A stretch of DNA of 64,000 nt from Epiperipatus broadwayi (GCA_028023455.1 JAQFVV010006293.1:1563844-1627843); one strand, 5' to 3'. Shown: positions 37,241-50,244, counted from the stretch's first letter. Notes: generated from the sequence alone by a model not told the origin. Program-made: numbers and translations.

Positions 37241-38040
37241 TAATATCTATTTACCCTGATCCTGTATGTGCATTTATATATATATAGTGTGTATGTTTAT
37301 ATATAGATTAGCCATTATTAAAAAATGCATGCCAACATCTTGATATTTCCAAACGGGCAATGTTTTATTAATTGGGATGTTTTATTTTGAAATTTTGTTT
37401 TATATATGTAACAGTTCATTTTATAGTCGTTACATATGCACGTATGCACACACAGAGATAAAAGATTCTTTATGAATATTTTAAAATTTTCATCAAAAGA
37501 TTAATTAGAAGATAGACTTCTTATGATATAGTTTATTCATTTTATTAAGAGAAAACTCAAGCAATTATTTATTAGTGAAAAAATAAAAAAACAAAGAGAA
37601 GTACATAGTAATGAAAGAAAGTACGATTTATGCACAGAATATTACTATGAAAGTTAGTGAGGTAGAAATTTTTTTTTATTAGAGTTATGGAGAGAAAAGC
37701 TTAGTGTAAACTTCATAAAACCAATGAACTGAAACGGAAATATATGTAAAAACTGCACAGGGAAAAAGAAAGCCTTATTAAAGTTAAACGGGAGTACAGA
37801 TTTTGGATCTTATAAAACGAAAGGCTAATGAGATATAGAGCAAATCTCTTTCTCAAGGACCCAGATAATTCTTGTTTATATGCTATTTTAAAGCATCTTA
37901 TCAACAAACACATTTTTTTGAAAACAAAACCAAAAAAAAAAAGCAATTAAATGAATATATTCAATAATTATATAAGGAATAAATACTAAGTCATAAGAAA
38001 AAGAAATAAGGTTTTGAAACGAAGAAGTGTTTATAGAGTT
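37241..38040. other. AT-rich stretch without recognisable features
   Basis: Short frames only (37946-37713 -), no motif. Confidence 0.45.
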
Positions 38041-38166
38041 AAAAACAGCTTACTAGCCGAGAGGTCATCGCAACCGCCTTGCAAGCAAGTAGTTGGTTGC
38101 AGACGGTTGTGGGTTCGCATCCCGACCGATGCTATGACATATGAAAAAAAAAAAAACAGCTTACTA
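38041..38166 (+). mobile_element. tRNA-derived SINE with TSD, copy 2
   Basis: A short unit (38056-38151) with AGCCGAGAGGTC (A-box-like), GGGTTCGCATCCC (B-box) and a poly-A tail is flanked by a perfect 15-bp TSD AAAAACAGCTTACTA (38041-38055 and 38152-38166). The poly-A tail and long TSD indicate LINE-machinery retroposition. Within it, CAACCG and CGGTTG can pair around an enlarged anticodon-arm region. The second copy at 19955-20062 has the same body, so this is a family rather than a single tRNA pseudogene. Confidence 0.85.
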
Positions 38167-41100
38167 CCTCATAAAATTTTAGTAGTTGTCAAGGTGAAGG
38201 TGAAAATGGCGTAATGTTTATGTGAGTATATGAAAAAATATGAAATTGTAATTTATTTTTAATTTGTAAAAAAATAATAATTTTATTAAATAAAATGCAG
38301 TATTCTATAAATTGTATATTTTAATAAAACAAAATTATGTTTAATTAAAGAATTTTTTTTTAATGTGAGAGTTTAAACAATATTGAATTTATAGGCAATA
38401 GTCAAATATTTATTAATTCTTCAAGATAGTTACAGTCGCTTATTGTTATGATTTGGAAAGAATAAAATATGTAGCATATAGTTTTATTGAAATTTGCCAG
38501 TCCATGAAGCAAAACACATGAAATTTGATTACAAATACTTATTAATCGTATCGCTCACAATTTTAAAATAAGGAAAAGAAAAATAGCAAAATCTCTGCTT
38601 AGATATTGAGAATGATTTTAGTTTCATTATATTTCTAAGATATATAAGAGTTTTTCTATTATGATTTGCTAGCAAAGAATTATATATTTATAACTTTGTA
38701 AATTTAATTTGTGATGGGGAATATGCATAACTTAATTAAAGAAAGATCATACCAATAGTATTTAAATATTTTGTTTGTAAATAAATTTAAAAAATTACTA
38801 TTATTTGTCAGTTGTTTGGGGGTTATGTGATATGCGAGCACCAATGAACTGATTGATAAAATTTTTATTCAGTTGATCTGAGACAGACGCCTCCTCCCCT
38901 TACTGTCTGAAAATTTATCCTGATTTGTACAATCTTAAGTCCACTAGAGCACAAAAAGAAACGAGACATTTTCTGTATTGAATGTGTTATTAGTAAATTT
39001 GTATCTTGTAAATTGTATTTAATATTTTTAAAAAGTTTATGAAAATAATATTTAAAAAAATTTTGATTATAAAATTTGAAATTAGGCAGAAAGAGCTGGA
39101 ACAGTTTTTATTATTATTTTATAGGAGGAAAAAAATGTTGAAATTATTAAAGTTGTGTAAGTCAATAATAAAAATGTTAAAGCATATATTTTACAGAATT
39201 AACTGCTGGTATTAGATTACTGAAATGTAATTGGTTAAAAGGAATTTCAATGTTAAAGATAGCCTATAAAGAAGATCAAATTATATTTTAAGTAAAATAA
39301 GCAGCTAAGAGTTAATTACTGGCTCAGTCAAAGATTTATGCAAGAAAGGATTTGTATCTTGATAGATTTTCCGGCTTTTTCTTTCTTTCTTTTCTTTTTT
39401 TTTTTATTTTAGTGAAATATTTTTTTTTTTTTTTTTTTCAAACTTTATTGAGGAATTATACAATGGTTACATTGGTTTTACATATTGTTACTATGGATTA
39501 TACAGATTATTACAATGATTTATATGCATGTAATCTTTTTTTTTTTGATGGTTTAAAGACTAAATAGATGGCGTGATATATATATTATTGTATTAGAGTG
39601 ATTTGTGGCAAATCACTAAATTAGATTTATTATTATAAGACAATCGATTTAAAAAATGAAAAGTGATGATGATTAAATGATGTACCACATATGTATTAAA
39701 GGTTGAGAATTGTTAATAATAGGTTTGGCTTGTTTATTTACGTATATGCACTTGTACAGAAATTATTTTTTTTAGTGATGAATTGTGTGTGCGTGTGCAT
39801 GTTAGCATTTCTTAATAACTCCTTTTGAAGTGTTCTCTTAATTTTAATTAGAAGCACTTTAAAAAACATACTTTGAAATTTTATTTTAATATATTTTTAG
39901 GTATTCACATATAAATAGCAAACAGTATAAGATGGAGATGGAGCAAATATGGAGTAGAGGAGGAGAAAGAAAAACATTTTCTATTCATTGCTTATTTAAA
40001 ATATTTATCTAAACTGATTACTGTTTTACACAAATAATTTTTTTATCTGTGAATGATTCCATTTTCAGATATAATTGATTTTAAAATTCAATAGAAAAAT
40101 TATAGTCAGAACAAAATATAATTTTAAATTATTTATTAATAAAATAATCAAAACATAATAAGGATCATAGAACAGTATGATAACTTAAACATCAGAATTT
40201 TTTAGACACTGTTATTTTGAATTAAAATTATAAATTTAGTTCTGAGACGTTACAAAGACTAATATAATCTAAAAACTCAACATAATTAAAATCTATTAAT
40301 ACTCACTAGACTAATAATGATGATTAAATTAATTAAGAAGGTTTTAAACAAATAAGATAATATTTCAGCCAGGCATATATTTTTATTGCACAGTTAATTA
40401 TTATAATTAAGTACTCGTTTTTGCATAATAAATTAATAATACTAATAAGAATTTAGAGTTAATGTCATAGAGCAATGATGCACAATCCATGGGTCATGAT
40501 TCCCTGAGAGGTCACAGAAGAGGTTTAGAGGATTGTGGAATTCTTAACTCAATCATGTGGTCATTACCGATGCTTTACTTCATGAGATATAAGAGAAGCA
40601 TATTTAACATTTACTTTTTGTGCCATAGAGCAGAAGAGAAGCAAAACATGTATTGTTTGGGTATAGTAGCATACAATACATTTGAGTCTTATCTTATAAA
40701 AATTTACCAGAAAAAGAATGCCACAATACATTCAATTATAGAGACTTTTCCAAAGTCCTGCTTTACAGAAATAAGAAATATAATGTGCATTATCAAGAAT
40801 ACAAGAAAACATCTTAATTTTTTTAAAAAACAAATTAGAGAAAATAAAACGAGATTTAAAAAAAATTACCCGATCAAACATGAATATTATTGAAAAGTCC
40901 TCACTGTAGCATTCTTTGATTAGCTTTGTATCCTCCGCCCCCCCCCCCATTTAAACTGCAATATCTGTAGTTTTATATTTCCCTGAATAAAGTTATTTTT
41001 GAGAGAGTAATAGTTGAACTTTGTCATGTTATTTTATATATATGAGGGTGCCTTATAACCTTTTAATTTTTTTTTTTATATATATACAGTCATACAAATT

Positions 41101-42374
41101 GTACATATTAACTATTTTGTAAGTTATAATGCTTATTAATGTTATATATCCTATATTCTGTTATGGCAAATAATTACTCTATAGTAAAATATCACATATT
41201 TATGTAACCCCTCCCCCCGTTATAATCAATAAATTTTGCTTTAAAAACTAAAATATTTTATAAGCTCCTCCCCCCACTTATATAGTCAAACATATTTGTA
41301 AATAAACATCAAAAAAAAAAATGATAGATTGGAAAAAGTTTTAACTTTCAAAAACTAAAGCAAAAAATTTCTGTAGTTCACAATCTTTTTCTTAAAGATT
41401 TTCATCATATTGGGATTTAATAATAATATGAAAGTAGACAATTATTTTAGCATAAATGCATCAGTTCTCAATTATATTCAAGCCAAGGCACAAATCTACT
41501 TTTATGCAGAACTTCCTTTTTTTTATGCATTTAATTTTAATGTAGATTCTTTTATTTCATTCATTTTAGTTTAATAAATCAAATATTTTTTTAAATTTTC
41601 ATTCATACATTTAAATAAATAAATCAAGCTGAATTTGGAAATTTGTTAGGTATGCTTTCTTTCACTGTAATGCATTCCAGAAAATAATATTTTTTATACA
41701 ATATGGTATTAAAATTATATCAAAATTGTCTTTATTTTTATTTTTGTAATACTGTAGTTTTGTCTGGAAGAGTGTAGCCAAATTGTAAATAAAAACTGTT
41801 TCTATGGATAATTCATTTGGCAAAGCAAACTTTTATATTTTTAATGCAAAATGATAAATAATATATATATATTTAGACTGATAATAATCATTAGTGATCT
41901 GTCATGTCATATATCTTTTTCCCCGTTTCTATCTTAAACTTGATGGTGAAAAAAGTATTCCATATAGGTTTATTTTAATATGGTAAAAATATAATATATA
42001 TTTTAAAGAATATTGGATCAGGCTTACTATATCCAACTTCTGTAGTCATGACCTTTTTGAATCTGTACTAAATGGAACTTGGCAATTCGTCATGCCAGAA
42101 ATAGACATAGGATTTTTTTTTGCAAATAAATCATCTTCAGCCAAACTAGCTATTGGTTAGTAAATAGAACCTATTTACCTAGAAGTTAATCTGAATTGGT
42201 CATATGAATAAAGTGCTGACTAGAAAAATTTAAAAATATGATTGTAATATGATGTTACCTTTATTCCTGTTTGGGGGACATGTTGTACTCCTGCTGGTCC
42301 TAATAAAAAAAAAAGAGATAACATTTGTGAAGATTAATAATCTCATGATGTTATTATGACCACACATCTGTCTG
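38167..42374. other. AT-rich stretch with no assigned feature
   Basis: A 134-residue frame at 40489-40893 (+) has no motif I know; its first bases (GCACAATCCATGGGTCATGA) resemble the GC-richer ends of some hAT MITEs, but no partner end or TSD was found. Poly-C runs occur near 40938, 41212 and 41268. The rest is AT-rich. Confidence 0.4.
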
Positions 42375-42600
42375 ATATTCCCAAAACCTGCCTTCTAATG
42401 TAAATGAGTAAAACTGGAAATTTTTTCAGGTAGCTGAGTCATAGCAATCTAGCTAGTCATCCAGTTATTGGTTCATAAATGAGTATCTATCTATTCTTAT
42501 ATAGAGAGTAAAAACAAAGATAAAACCACTGACAATTGATAAACCTAATTCCTTCTTCACTGTTTCTCATTGGAGAGAGCAGTTTTGCTCTGAGATGGTC
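42375..42600 (+). repeat. Possible dispersed repeat, copy 1
   Basis: Shares blocks TTTTTTCAGGTAG and TTCTTCACTGTT.TC in the same order and spacing with 50245-50420. Similarity is modest and based on reading by eye. Confidence 0.3.
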
Positions 42601-42835
42601 TGTTTAAAAGTTGTTTTATCTTTATTTCAACATAAAATTGTTAAAAAATTGGTTACATGTGATCAGTTTTAATGAAAAAATCTTCTTTATGAATATTGTT
42701 AAAGAATGGAAGATGGGACTCTGTATAGATTTTGTAAGATATTATCAACAAATAAAAAGATTTAAACATAGCTATGATACCTCCAGCTTACTAAACTCAT
42801 ATTCACTAATTGCCACATTTTTTTAAATAATCTTT

Positions 42836-42848
42836 TTGTTTGTATTTT
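42836..42848 (+). repeat. Target-site duplication, left
   Basis: TTGTTTGTATTTT, identical to 44013-44025; T-rich, so some chance element, but 13 of 13 bases match. Confidence 0.75.
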
Positions 42849-42962
42849 TTTTTTTAAAAAAAAAACACTATATATATTGCCACACACAACAACCTAGAGT
42901 AATCAATGGATGCCAGAAGGCTTGTTTCCTAAAATCCCCATCTAGTGCCTACTTATCCAATA

Positions 42963-43004
42963 TCCCCAGACTAGTTTCTGGCTTATGGCCTTCATCAGTG
43001 AGGA
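42963..43004 (-). ncRNA. Hammerhead ribozyme, intact core
   Basis: Minus strand: stem I TCCTCA (43004-42999), CTGATGA, stem II GGC-CATAA-GCC, GAAAC, TA, GTC, then TGGGGA (42968-42963). Stem I pairs over 6 bp with one G-U. Predicted cleavage lies between 42969 (C) and 42968 (T). Stem III is the palindrome ACTAGT, a form thought to favour dimeric action in PLE hammerheads. Confidence 0.85.
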
Positions 43005-43418
43005 GCCTTGGATCTGAGAGCACTGCGTCTAGATCTTAGTATCTAATGCAACCCTCCAGCACCCACCTTTTATCTCCATTTAACTACAAAACTATGAGTC
43101 TTAAATTGAAAATACCTTAATGTTTTCAATCCAAACCCATTAGCTTATATAGTCATATGGGTCTGAACCCAGTTCAGTACCCATACATTTTGGTGTCTTT
43201 GGTTTTTTAATAACCATAACCACCACATCCTATTAGGCAGGATTGGCTTTAAGCCAATAAACATCACATGACTACCTCCTCTTATGCTTGTGTATAACTG
43301 TTGTTAAAACAGGCAAAAACTCACTATATATATTGCCACACACAACAAGCTAGAGTAATCAATGGATGCCAGAAAGGCTTGTACATAAAATCCCCATCTA
43401 GTGCCTACTCATCCAATA

Positions 43419-43460
43419 TCCCCAGACTAGTTTCTGACTTATGGCCTTTGTCAGTGAGGA
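43419..43460 (-). ncRNA. Hammerhead ribozyme, core mutated
   Basis: Same layout as 42963-43004, but the box reads CTGACAA; the conserved G8 is changed, so it should not cleave. The predicted cleavage point would be 456 bp from the previous one. Confidence 0.7.
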
Positions 43461-43813
43461 GCCTTGGATCTGAGAGCACTGTATCTAGTTCTTAGGATCT
43501 AATGCAACCCTCCAGCACCCACCTTTTATCTCCATTTAACTACAAAACCATGAGTCTTAAATTAAAAATACCTTAATGTTTTCAATCCAAGACCATTAGC
43601 TTATATAGTCATATGGGTCTGAACCAAAAAGGTATGGGCACTAAACTGGCTTCAGATCCATATGGCTATATAAGCTAATGGTCTTGGATTGAAAACATTA
43701 AAGTGTTTTCAATTTAAGACTCATAGTTTTGTAGTTAAATGGAGATAAAAGGTGGGTGCTGGAGGGTTGCATTAGATCCTAAGATCTAGATGCAGTGCTC
43801 TCAGATCCAAGGC

Positions 43814-43852
43814 TCCTCACTGACGGCCATAAGCCAGAAACTAGTCTGGGGA
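43814..43852 (+). ncRNA. Hammerhead ribozyme with core deletion
   Basis: TCCTCA-CTGACG-GCCATAAGCCA-GAAAC-TAGTC-TGGGGA: about 3 nt are missing between the first box and stem II. Inactive. Confidence 0.7.
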
Positions 43853-44012
43853 TATTGGATGAGTAGGCACTAGATGGGGATTTTATGCACAAGCCTTCTG
43901 GCATCCATTAATTACTCTAGCTTGTTGTGTGTGGCAATATATATAGTGAGTTTTTGCCTGTTTTAACAACAGTTATACACAAGCATAAGAGGAGATAGTC
44001 ATGTGATGTTTA

Positions 44013-44025
44013 TTGTTTGTATTTT
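44013..44025 (+). repeat. Target-site duplication, right
   Basis: TTGTTTGTATTTT, identical to 42836-42848. Confidence 0.75.
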
Positions 44026-44836
44026 GTTAGGCCTTTTAAATTTGTCATCTAAACTCTATGTCATCTAAAATGTGATATAACTAAATGTAATTATTGACAT
44101 TTATTGATTAGACCTCTCTTTATATACTGATATCTCTATTAATTTTTTTATTTTATTTCTCTTTGTCTCCCTTTTTTAAAAAAAAAAATGTTTTATTACT
44201 AATATCTGTATGGATAAGCAACTATATAAGATGATAATATGCTAATTGGTCATAATTATGTTAATAGTAAAATTAATTTTTGAAAGAAAGGAATCATAAC
44301 TACTTCCATAAACTGTTTGAAATTCTATGAATGAAAAGAAAACCCCATTTATGTGGGCATTTGAAAGTATTCATAATAGTCAATAATCAATACAAGAAAT
44401 TAGTAGTAATAAATATCTTATTTTTAATGAAATGTTCCTATTATCCTCCTGCTAAGTGCCAGTCCATTTTATATACATTAACAATTGTTATTTTAATAAT
44501 TTTCTTTGCTATATATTCATGTGAATCATTTTTTAAATATAGATTTGAGAAGCAGACTTGAAATGAAAAGATGATAGGAAGACTGCTTGTTTTATTAATT
44601 AAAATTATTTAACTGAATACATAGTACTTAGTATCAATAAATAGTTAAAATCTCATATTAACATACCAAAGGTGCATATTATTCATTAAATCATTTGTTT
44701 TCTCAATAATTTATACATACTTTTTGTTTGTCTTTAATCAATATATATTTTTATTAATTGTAGTTTGGTATGTTTGTGTTATTATTTCCTGAAATTATTG
44801 TCAAAAATATTAATGATGACTTGTAAATCTTTTTCA

Positions 44837-47620
44837 AGTCATATCATCATTTTCAACTGTTATCAATCCATTGCAAGATAATTCAGTTACTCCAATCCCT
44901 AGTTTCTCTTCACAACATACCAGCAAATTTTCTTATTTTATTCATCCATCTTAAATATGGTCTCTTTCTAGGGCTTTTGACTGTCTATTTATTACCATTT
45001 CTTAGATATGGTTTTTTATTTTTCTAACATACATCACTCCATACGTATTGAATGGTCTGAAGTATTTATAATCTCAAATCCACAAGTAAGAACTGATAAA
45101 ATACATCTGTTAAAAACATTTCTTTTTAAACACATATATATATATTTTTTTTAATATAAAGTTATTTCTATCATCACTTCATTCAACATTAATTCTATGA
45201 TTAATTTCATCCATTATGTTTCCATCTGTCTGTAGTAATAATCTGATCAAAGTATTTGTACTGATTATCCATCATTATTTTTAGCATTCATTTTTAGTCC
45301 TGCTTTCTTACTTCCATCTATAATTCTTGCGACATTTTTTGAATCTCTGATCCATTATTTGCAAAAACAACACTATGTGCAAAATTTACATGACTTAAAT
45401 AATCTCTATTTACTTTTATTCCCTTAGCTTCTCATTTTAATCCACAAAAACCGATGTAAAAAGTTTCAGAGATATAAAATCATTCTGCCATACATCTTTA
45501 ATTAATGTTAATCTTCATAGTATTACCATCACCATTGTTGTTGCATTTTGATAAATATTCTTCAGAATATGAATCAAGGCTTTTTTTTCATAATCTACAA
45601 ATCCAAAGCATAATGGAAATTCGTCTCCATTGAACCTTTCAATAAATTCTCTTAATACTAAGGTAGGATTCATTATGCTAAAATCATTTTTAAATCCATT
45701 TGTTCTTTTGGTTAGTAAAAATCCTAAAGTTTGCTGCAAACAGATAAATACTAATAAGTCAGTAATTTCTCATCTTCTTTATCACTTTTTTTAAATGTCA
45801 ATATTAATATTGCATTCTTCCAATCATTTACTAACATCGGCATTATTTTGATTTTATATATATATAATTTTGAAAATTTTTTCGTTTCTTCACTTATTTC
45901 TTTGAAGATATTGATTGTAATTCTATATTTCCTGGAGTTTTTTCCTTTTTCATAGACTTAATTGCATGTCTGATTTCTTTATTTAAAATGCTGAGCAATT
46001 TAAAAGTTGTAATAATTGATACTTTGTTTTCTTCTTCTTTATTACTATCTCTTTTTAGTAATAGTTTCATCTTTTCCTCTTGTTGCAAAAATAAATTTCT
46101 TACCAATACCAAGATGTTATTTTTTATTTTTGATACTTATTTTCTTCTATTTTTTCCTTGCCAATTGAGAATTATATTTTCTTATATTGTTATTAACTTT
46201 TCTTCATATCAATTTGTAAAATTTTAGGTCATCAATTCTTATTAATGGATCATTTATATATTTTTTCATATTCTTACTTTTCTTCATAAATTGTCCTCTC
46301 AGTAGGAAATTTACTGGTAAATTGCTGTTTTTTTTATACCAATTATTTTTGTTGTTAATCTTAATAGGGTATCAGCTTATCTTATTATTGATTTCATTTA
46401 CATCTGAACCAGCTTCAAAGTCTGATAATATTTTTAAATGATTTTAAAGTTCTAAATGCATTAAAAGTTGTTTTTTTTTTAAAAAAAAAAATTAAGGATA
46501 TCAATTGTTAACACTGACTTTTCTTAATAATTTTTATCCCTAGTTTTTTATTAATACATATCTTAAATCTCACTAATTGATGATCAGTTCTTAAATTGAA
46601 TATATATATATATATGTGTGTGTCATATTATTATTACTATTTGCGGGATATTCCGTGTAGTGAAAAAACTAAATGCTGACGTTTCAGTACAATATCAAGT
46701 ACCTTCCTCAGAGGACGCTCTGAGGAAGGTACTTGATATTGTACTGAAACGTCAGCATTTAGTTTTTTCACTACACGGAATATCCCGCAAATAGTAATAA
46801 TAATATGACATCTTTTATCCGTGAAAACATTAGAATATATATATATATATAATAGCAATCTTAAAATACATATTTTCTCTTAGCTTAAATAAATCCAATT
46901 CCCCTATACCTTCATTTGGATATTTCTATGACTTTTCAACATTTTTCTAAAAAAAATAAATAAAATATAATGTAGTTTTTTTTTTCTGTGAACTCCACAA
47001 GTCTGTGTCCTCTCTCATTTCTATCATCCCAACCAAATTTACTCACAACACTTTCAGTCTTCAGCCGTTTATAAATTCCACCATTAAAGTCTCTCATGAC
47101 AATTTAAAAATATTGTTTGGTTTGATCAAAAGCATTTTGTAAATCCATATACAAATCCTTTACTTCACAATGACAGTTGTTGGGGCATAAAACTAAACTG
47201 CATTTGGTATCTTCTTTTAAGTTGAATAACTAATGTTTCCATTTTCTCTGTTAAATCATCAATCTTCACAACATTGTTCATCCATTTTTTATTTATAATG
47301 AATCCCACTCCATTGTGATTTTAATATGTGTGTTTTTATGGTAAAGTTCATGTCCACTTTTTAAATCAATTGCCTTTTTTACTTTTTTTTTAATTTCACA
47401 AATTTCAATAATGTCCCATTTTATAATAGATAATTATTCTGCCAATTAATGCAATCTTTCTTCACTTGAAAGTGATCTGCAGTTGTAGTTCCTTAAATAA
47501 ATAGTCATCACCTAAAAACTGCTTGGATCTGCATTTGGGATTTTTAACACCATCAGCCACCAATTACTGCCTTGACTAATGACTTTACAGTCTCATGAGA
47601 ATAAGAGTCATAATGTAAGT
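44837..47620 (-). pseudogene. RTE-type LINE copy, degraded, with nested insertion
   Basis: Full-length in extent: the left end (ATCATCATTTTCAACTGTTA) matches the element's 3' end and the right end, beyond 47440, matches the 5' side. Short frames keep recognisable parts: GFKNDFSIMNPTLVLREFIE and LCFGFVDYEKK (45739-45515), and EEENKVSII..EIRHAIKSMKKEKTPG (46112-45894). The endonuclease region follows at about 46900-47430 with stops. A palindrome is inserted at 46616-46832. Retains some sequence upstream of the endonuclease start that the 4.7-kb copy has lost. Confidence 0.8.
46621..46810. repeat. Perfect 93-bp palindrome with hammerhead-like core
   Basis: Arms 46621-46713 and 46718-46810 are exact reverse complements with a 4-nt spacer GACG. 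The right arm contains CTGAGGA (46720-46726), a stem-II-like GTAC pairing, GAAAC (46746-46750) and GTC (46751-46753); stem I could be GCT/AGC. By symmetry the left arm carries the same on the minus strand. It sits in a (TA)n tract; GAA plus 15 nt of TA repeat at 46598-46615 and 46833-46850 may be the TSD. Zero arm divergence means a recent event or an assembly artefact. Confidence 0.9.
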
Positions 47621-48068
47621 AGGACCATTATGATTGCAAATTATTTTACCTTCAAAAAAACTTGCTGAAGTTTCAGTGAAGAATTATCCGAAACTGAGAA
47701 GAAAGATCGTAGTATTCTTGATCTTAAATTTAGAGGTAAAAAGTCAATAAACTCACTGATTCTAACTGATGCTTGTTGGTGAGCAGCCCAACATGTTTTT
47801 TTTAGTATATGAATGAACAAATAGTAACAATCTATAATTGAAGAACACATACAGTGGACATTAGGCTTTTGCTTGCTCTCTTTTCAGTTAACAACAAACT
47901 TCTTCCTGCAACCCAATTCATATATTTTTTTTTTCTCTTATAATATTTTAAATTCTAGTAGATTTGAAAAAAATATATAAAGTTTATAAAAGGATATAAC
48001 TTTTATATTCATCATTGCAATATATTGATAGTGCATTATATTTTTCAATATTTTAAATGTATAAACTA

Positions 48069-48319
48069 CATATGACACCATTTCCAACTTCCTTATACAC
48101 TTAACAATACTATTTTTTACACCAAAACTTTACTCTTATAGTTTCAACTATCCTGCAGTCTTCATCAGAGATCTTTATAATCCTATTTCCAAAAACCTGT
48201 AAGAGTAAAGTTTTGGTGTAAAAAATAGTATTGTTAAGTATATAAGAAAGTTGGAAATGTTGTCATATGTAAATATAGAAATCAATACATAAAGAAAGGA
48301 GAAAGGAGAAGAAAATTGT
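48069..48319. mobile_element. Foldback element, 251 bp, with 13-bp TSD
   Basis: Arms at about 48069-48140 and 48199-48270 are inverted copies with a few mismatches, separated by a 58-nt loop. A 13-bp TSD AATGTATAAACTA flanks the unit (48056-48068 and 48320-48332). After the right arm there is a 49-bp purine-rich tail. The loop holds CTGATGA...GAAAC on the minus strand (48168-48141), a hammerhead-like core without the GTC cleavage triplet. No protein. Confidence 0.8.
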
Positions 48320-48332
48320 AATGTATAAACTA

Positions 48333-50244
48333 TTTATTGTTTAATATTTACTGCTCTGTCATTGTGTCTCAAATTTTAAATTTATGTATTTTCTGGAGTT
48401 TTTGTAAACTTGGCATTACTAGATTGTTGTTTAAATTCATTGATGTTACTTAGCATTGATTGATTTTATGATAATTTAATGTTGTAGTTCCTTTCAACTA
48501 TAAATCCTATTCACTATAACACTAATGGTTAATTTTTATAAATACATATATATATATTGTCACCTTGGATTTACATTACATTTGTGGCTATAATAATATT
48601 GTCATTTTTTCAGTTTTAAATAAAAGTAATTTTTATTAATAAATTGCCTACATTTCATCAATATTTCTCCCAATAAAAATATAATCAAAAAATGGATGAA
48701 AGTCAATATTCATTGACAAATTTTAGTAATTAAATATTTTCTTATAGGAGTTTGGTAAAAGCACACAATCCTATATTTTTTCCATCATCTTGAATCTGGC
48801 TTTTAAAAAAAAGTTTACTCTTGCCAGCATGTATGTGCTTTTATGTGTGTTCATGAGTATATAAGTAATACCATTAAAAAATAAAATGATTTAATAAATT
48901 TTTATAATGCTTTTATTTTCCCAGTTATTTTTCTTTTTCATATCTTAAAATTCATCCAAGGTTTTGAAGATACTGCTAGTTTTTGTTTTGTTGTTCTTGA
49001 GGGGGTGAAGATAAATATTATTTACCAAAACCGCTGCTTATATCAGATACCTCCACCACTGCGTTGTAGAAATGCAAATCTTCAACTCTGAAGGATATTT
49101 GTGAAGTCAGATGCAAAAACAGAATATTTTTAACTTATTTTCTGATGGGGGAAAAAAAAATTTCTAAAAGTAATCTTTACTGTGTAGTTTGTCCATAAAG
49201 ATTCAAATTATCATATGGCCTTCAGACTATTTGAGCTGACTTATATGTTTTATTCATAAGGGATATAAAACTTATATTCAAGCACACACACAACTCTTTT
49301 TTATATCACTTTTATTAACAAGCTTACTATTTTAAATGGAAAAATATTCTTCAGATTTTATTGTTAGATAGTAATTAAATTAGCATTGAATTCACCACCT
49401 CCCTTTCGAATATCTATCAGTTAAAAAGTCTGCCCTGCTTACATTAATCATGCATTTCTTTTGAGTATATATGAGGAAATATATATACATAATTCTTTAT
49501 AAAGGATGAAACATGATCATTATGATAGTTTATATTTTACAGGGTCTGGAAAGTTTATATACATACATCTATTAAACAAAGCATTTAATAGCTTGTAGTT
49601 TGTGTTTTAAGTAAGCATTAATACCGATAATTGACATTACTTTTTTTTACAACTATTTACCTAGCAATGATAAATTATAATTTTAGTATAGAACTATTTA
49701 TTAAAATGAGTAATTAATAAACATCAGATGACAGTGACAATTGAAATCCAGACTAGATTTTACTTCTACTCTTCCTCAAAGAGCATTGATTCGAAATTTT
49801 CATCCTAGAGTCACTTTTATTTTTATTTTGCTGTTTCCAGAAATAACTTATATTTGAAGTTTAGATATTTTAAATTTAAATCAATCTACTTGTCCAATTA
49901 TAAAGTTCTGACCTAGCAACTATATTTTAGATATCTCAGTTCTGATGCTGTTAGTGAGTGTATTTACCTTTTCCATATATATGTGTGTTTGCATTTCAAC
50001 TTTTTAAAATCTTTTTTTATTTTTAAATAAGCTTTAAATAAGCCACCACTACTGTTCAATAATTATGGATTTCAATATAACATCAATGTAGCATTACTAG
50101 GTTAAATTGACTGGTCTGCTGAAGTGAATATATTGTGATTGTGTGACATGCATTTTCCTGTCATGACTTTGATTTAGAATCATTTTGGGCTGAGTAAAAC
50201 TTGACTTTTTTTATGTGTGTGTTTGTTTCAATCAGACTTAAGAT
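48333..50244. other. AT-rich stretch without recognisable features
   Basis: No gene, RNA or repeat partner recognised. Confidence 0.45.

Larger units (their letters stand above)
42849..44012. mobile_element. Inverted hammerhead-repeat array with TSD
   Basis: About 1.7 minus units (42869-43624) are followed by one plus unit (43625-44012), so the array is an inverted structure. It is bracketed by a perfect 13-bp direct repeat TTGTTTGTATTTT (42836-42848 and 44013-44025). The two minus units have cleavage points 456 bp apart, as at the window start. This subfamily has ACACTATATATATTGCCACA at the position where the 56.9-kb subfamily has CTCCATATAGTAGTGCCATC. No protein is encoded; the small minus-frame open reading frames are by-products of repeat identity. 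Confidence 0.85.

Noticed and set aside
40489-40893. 134-residue frame as a possible gene
   Set aside because: No recognisable motif, composition like the background, no neighbouring exon signals or repeat partner.
40930-41280. Poly-C runs as a possible regulatory or structural element
   Set aside because: Short simple-sequence runs with no pairing partner or repeated arrangement.
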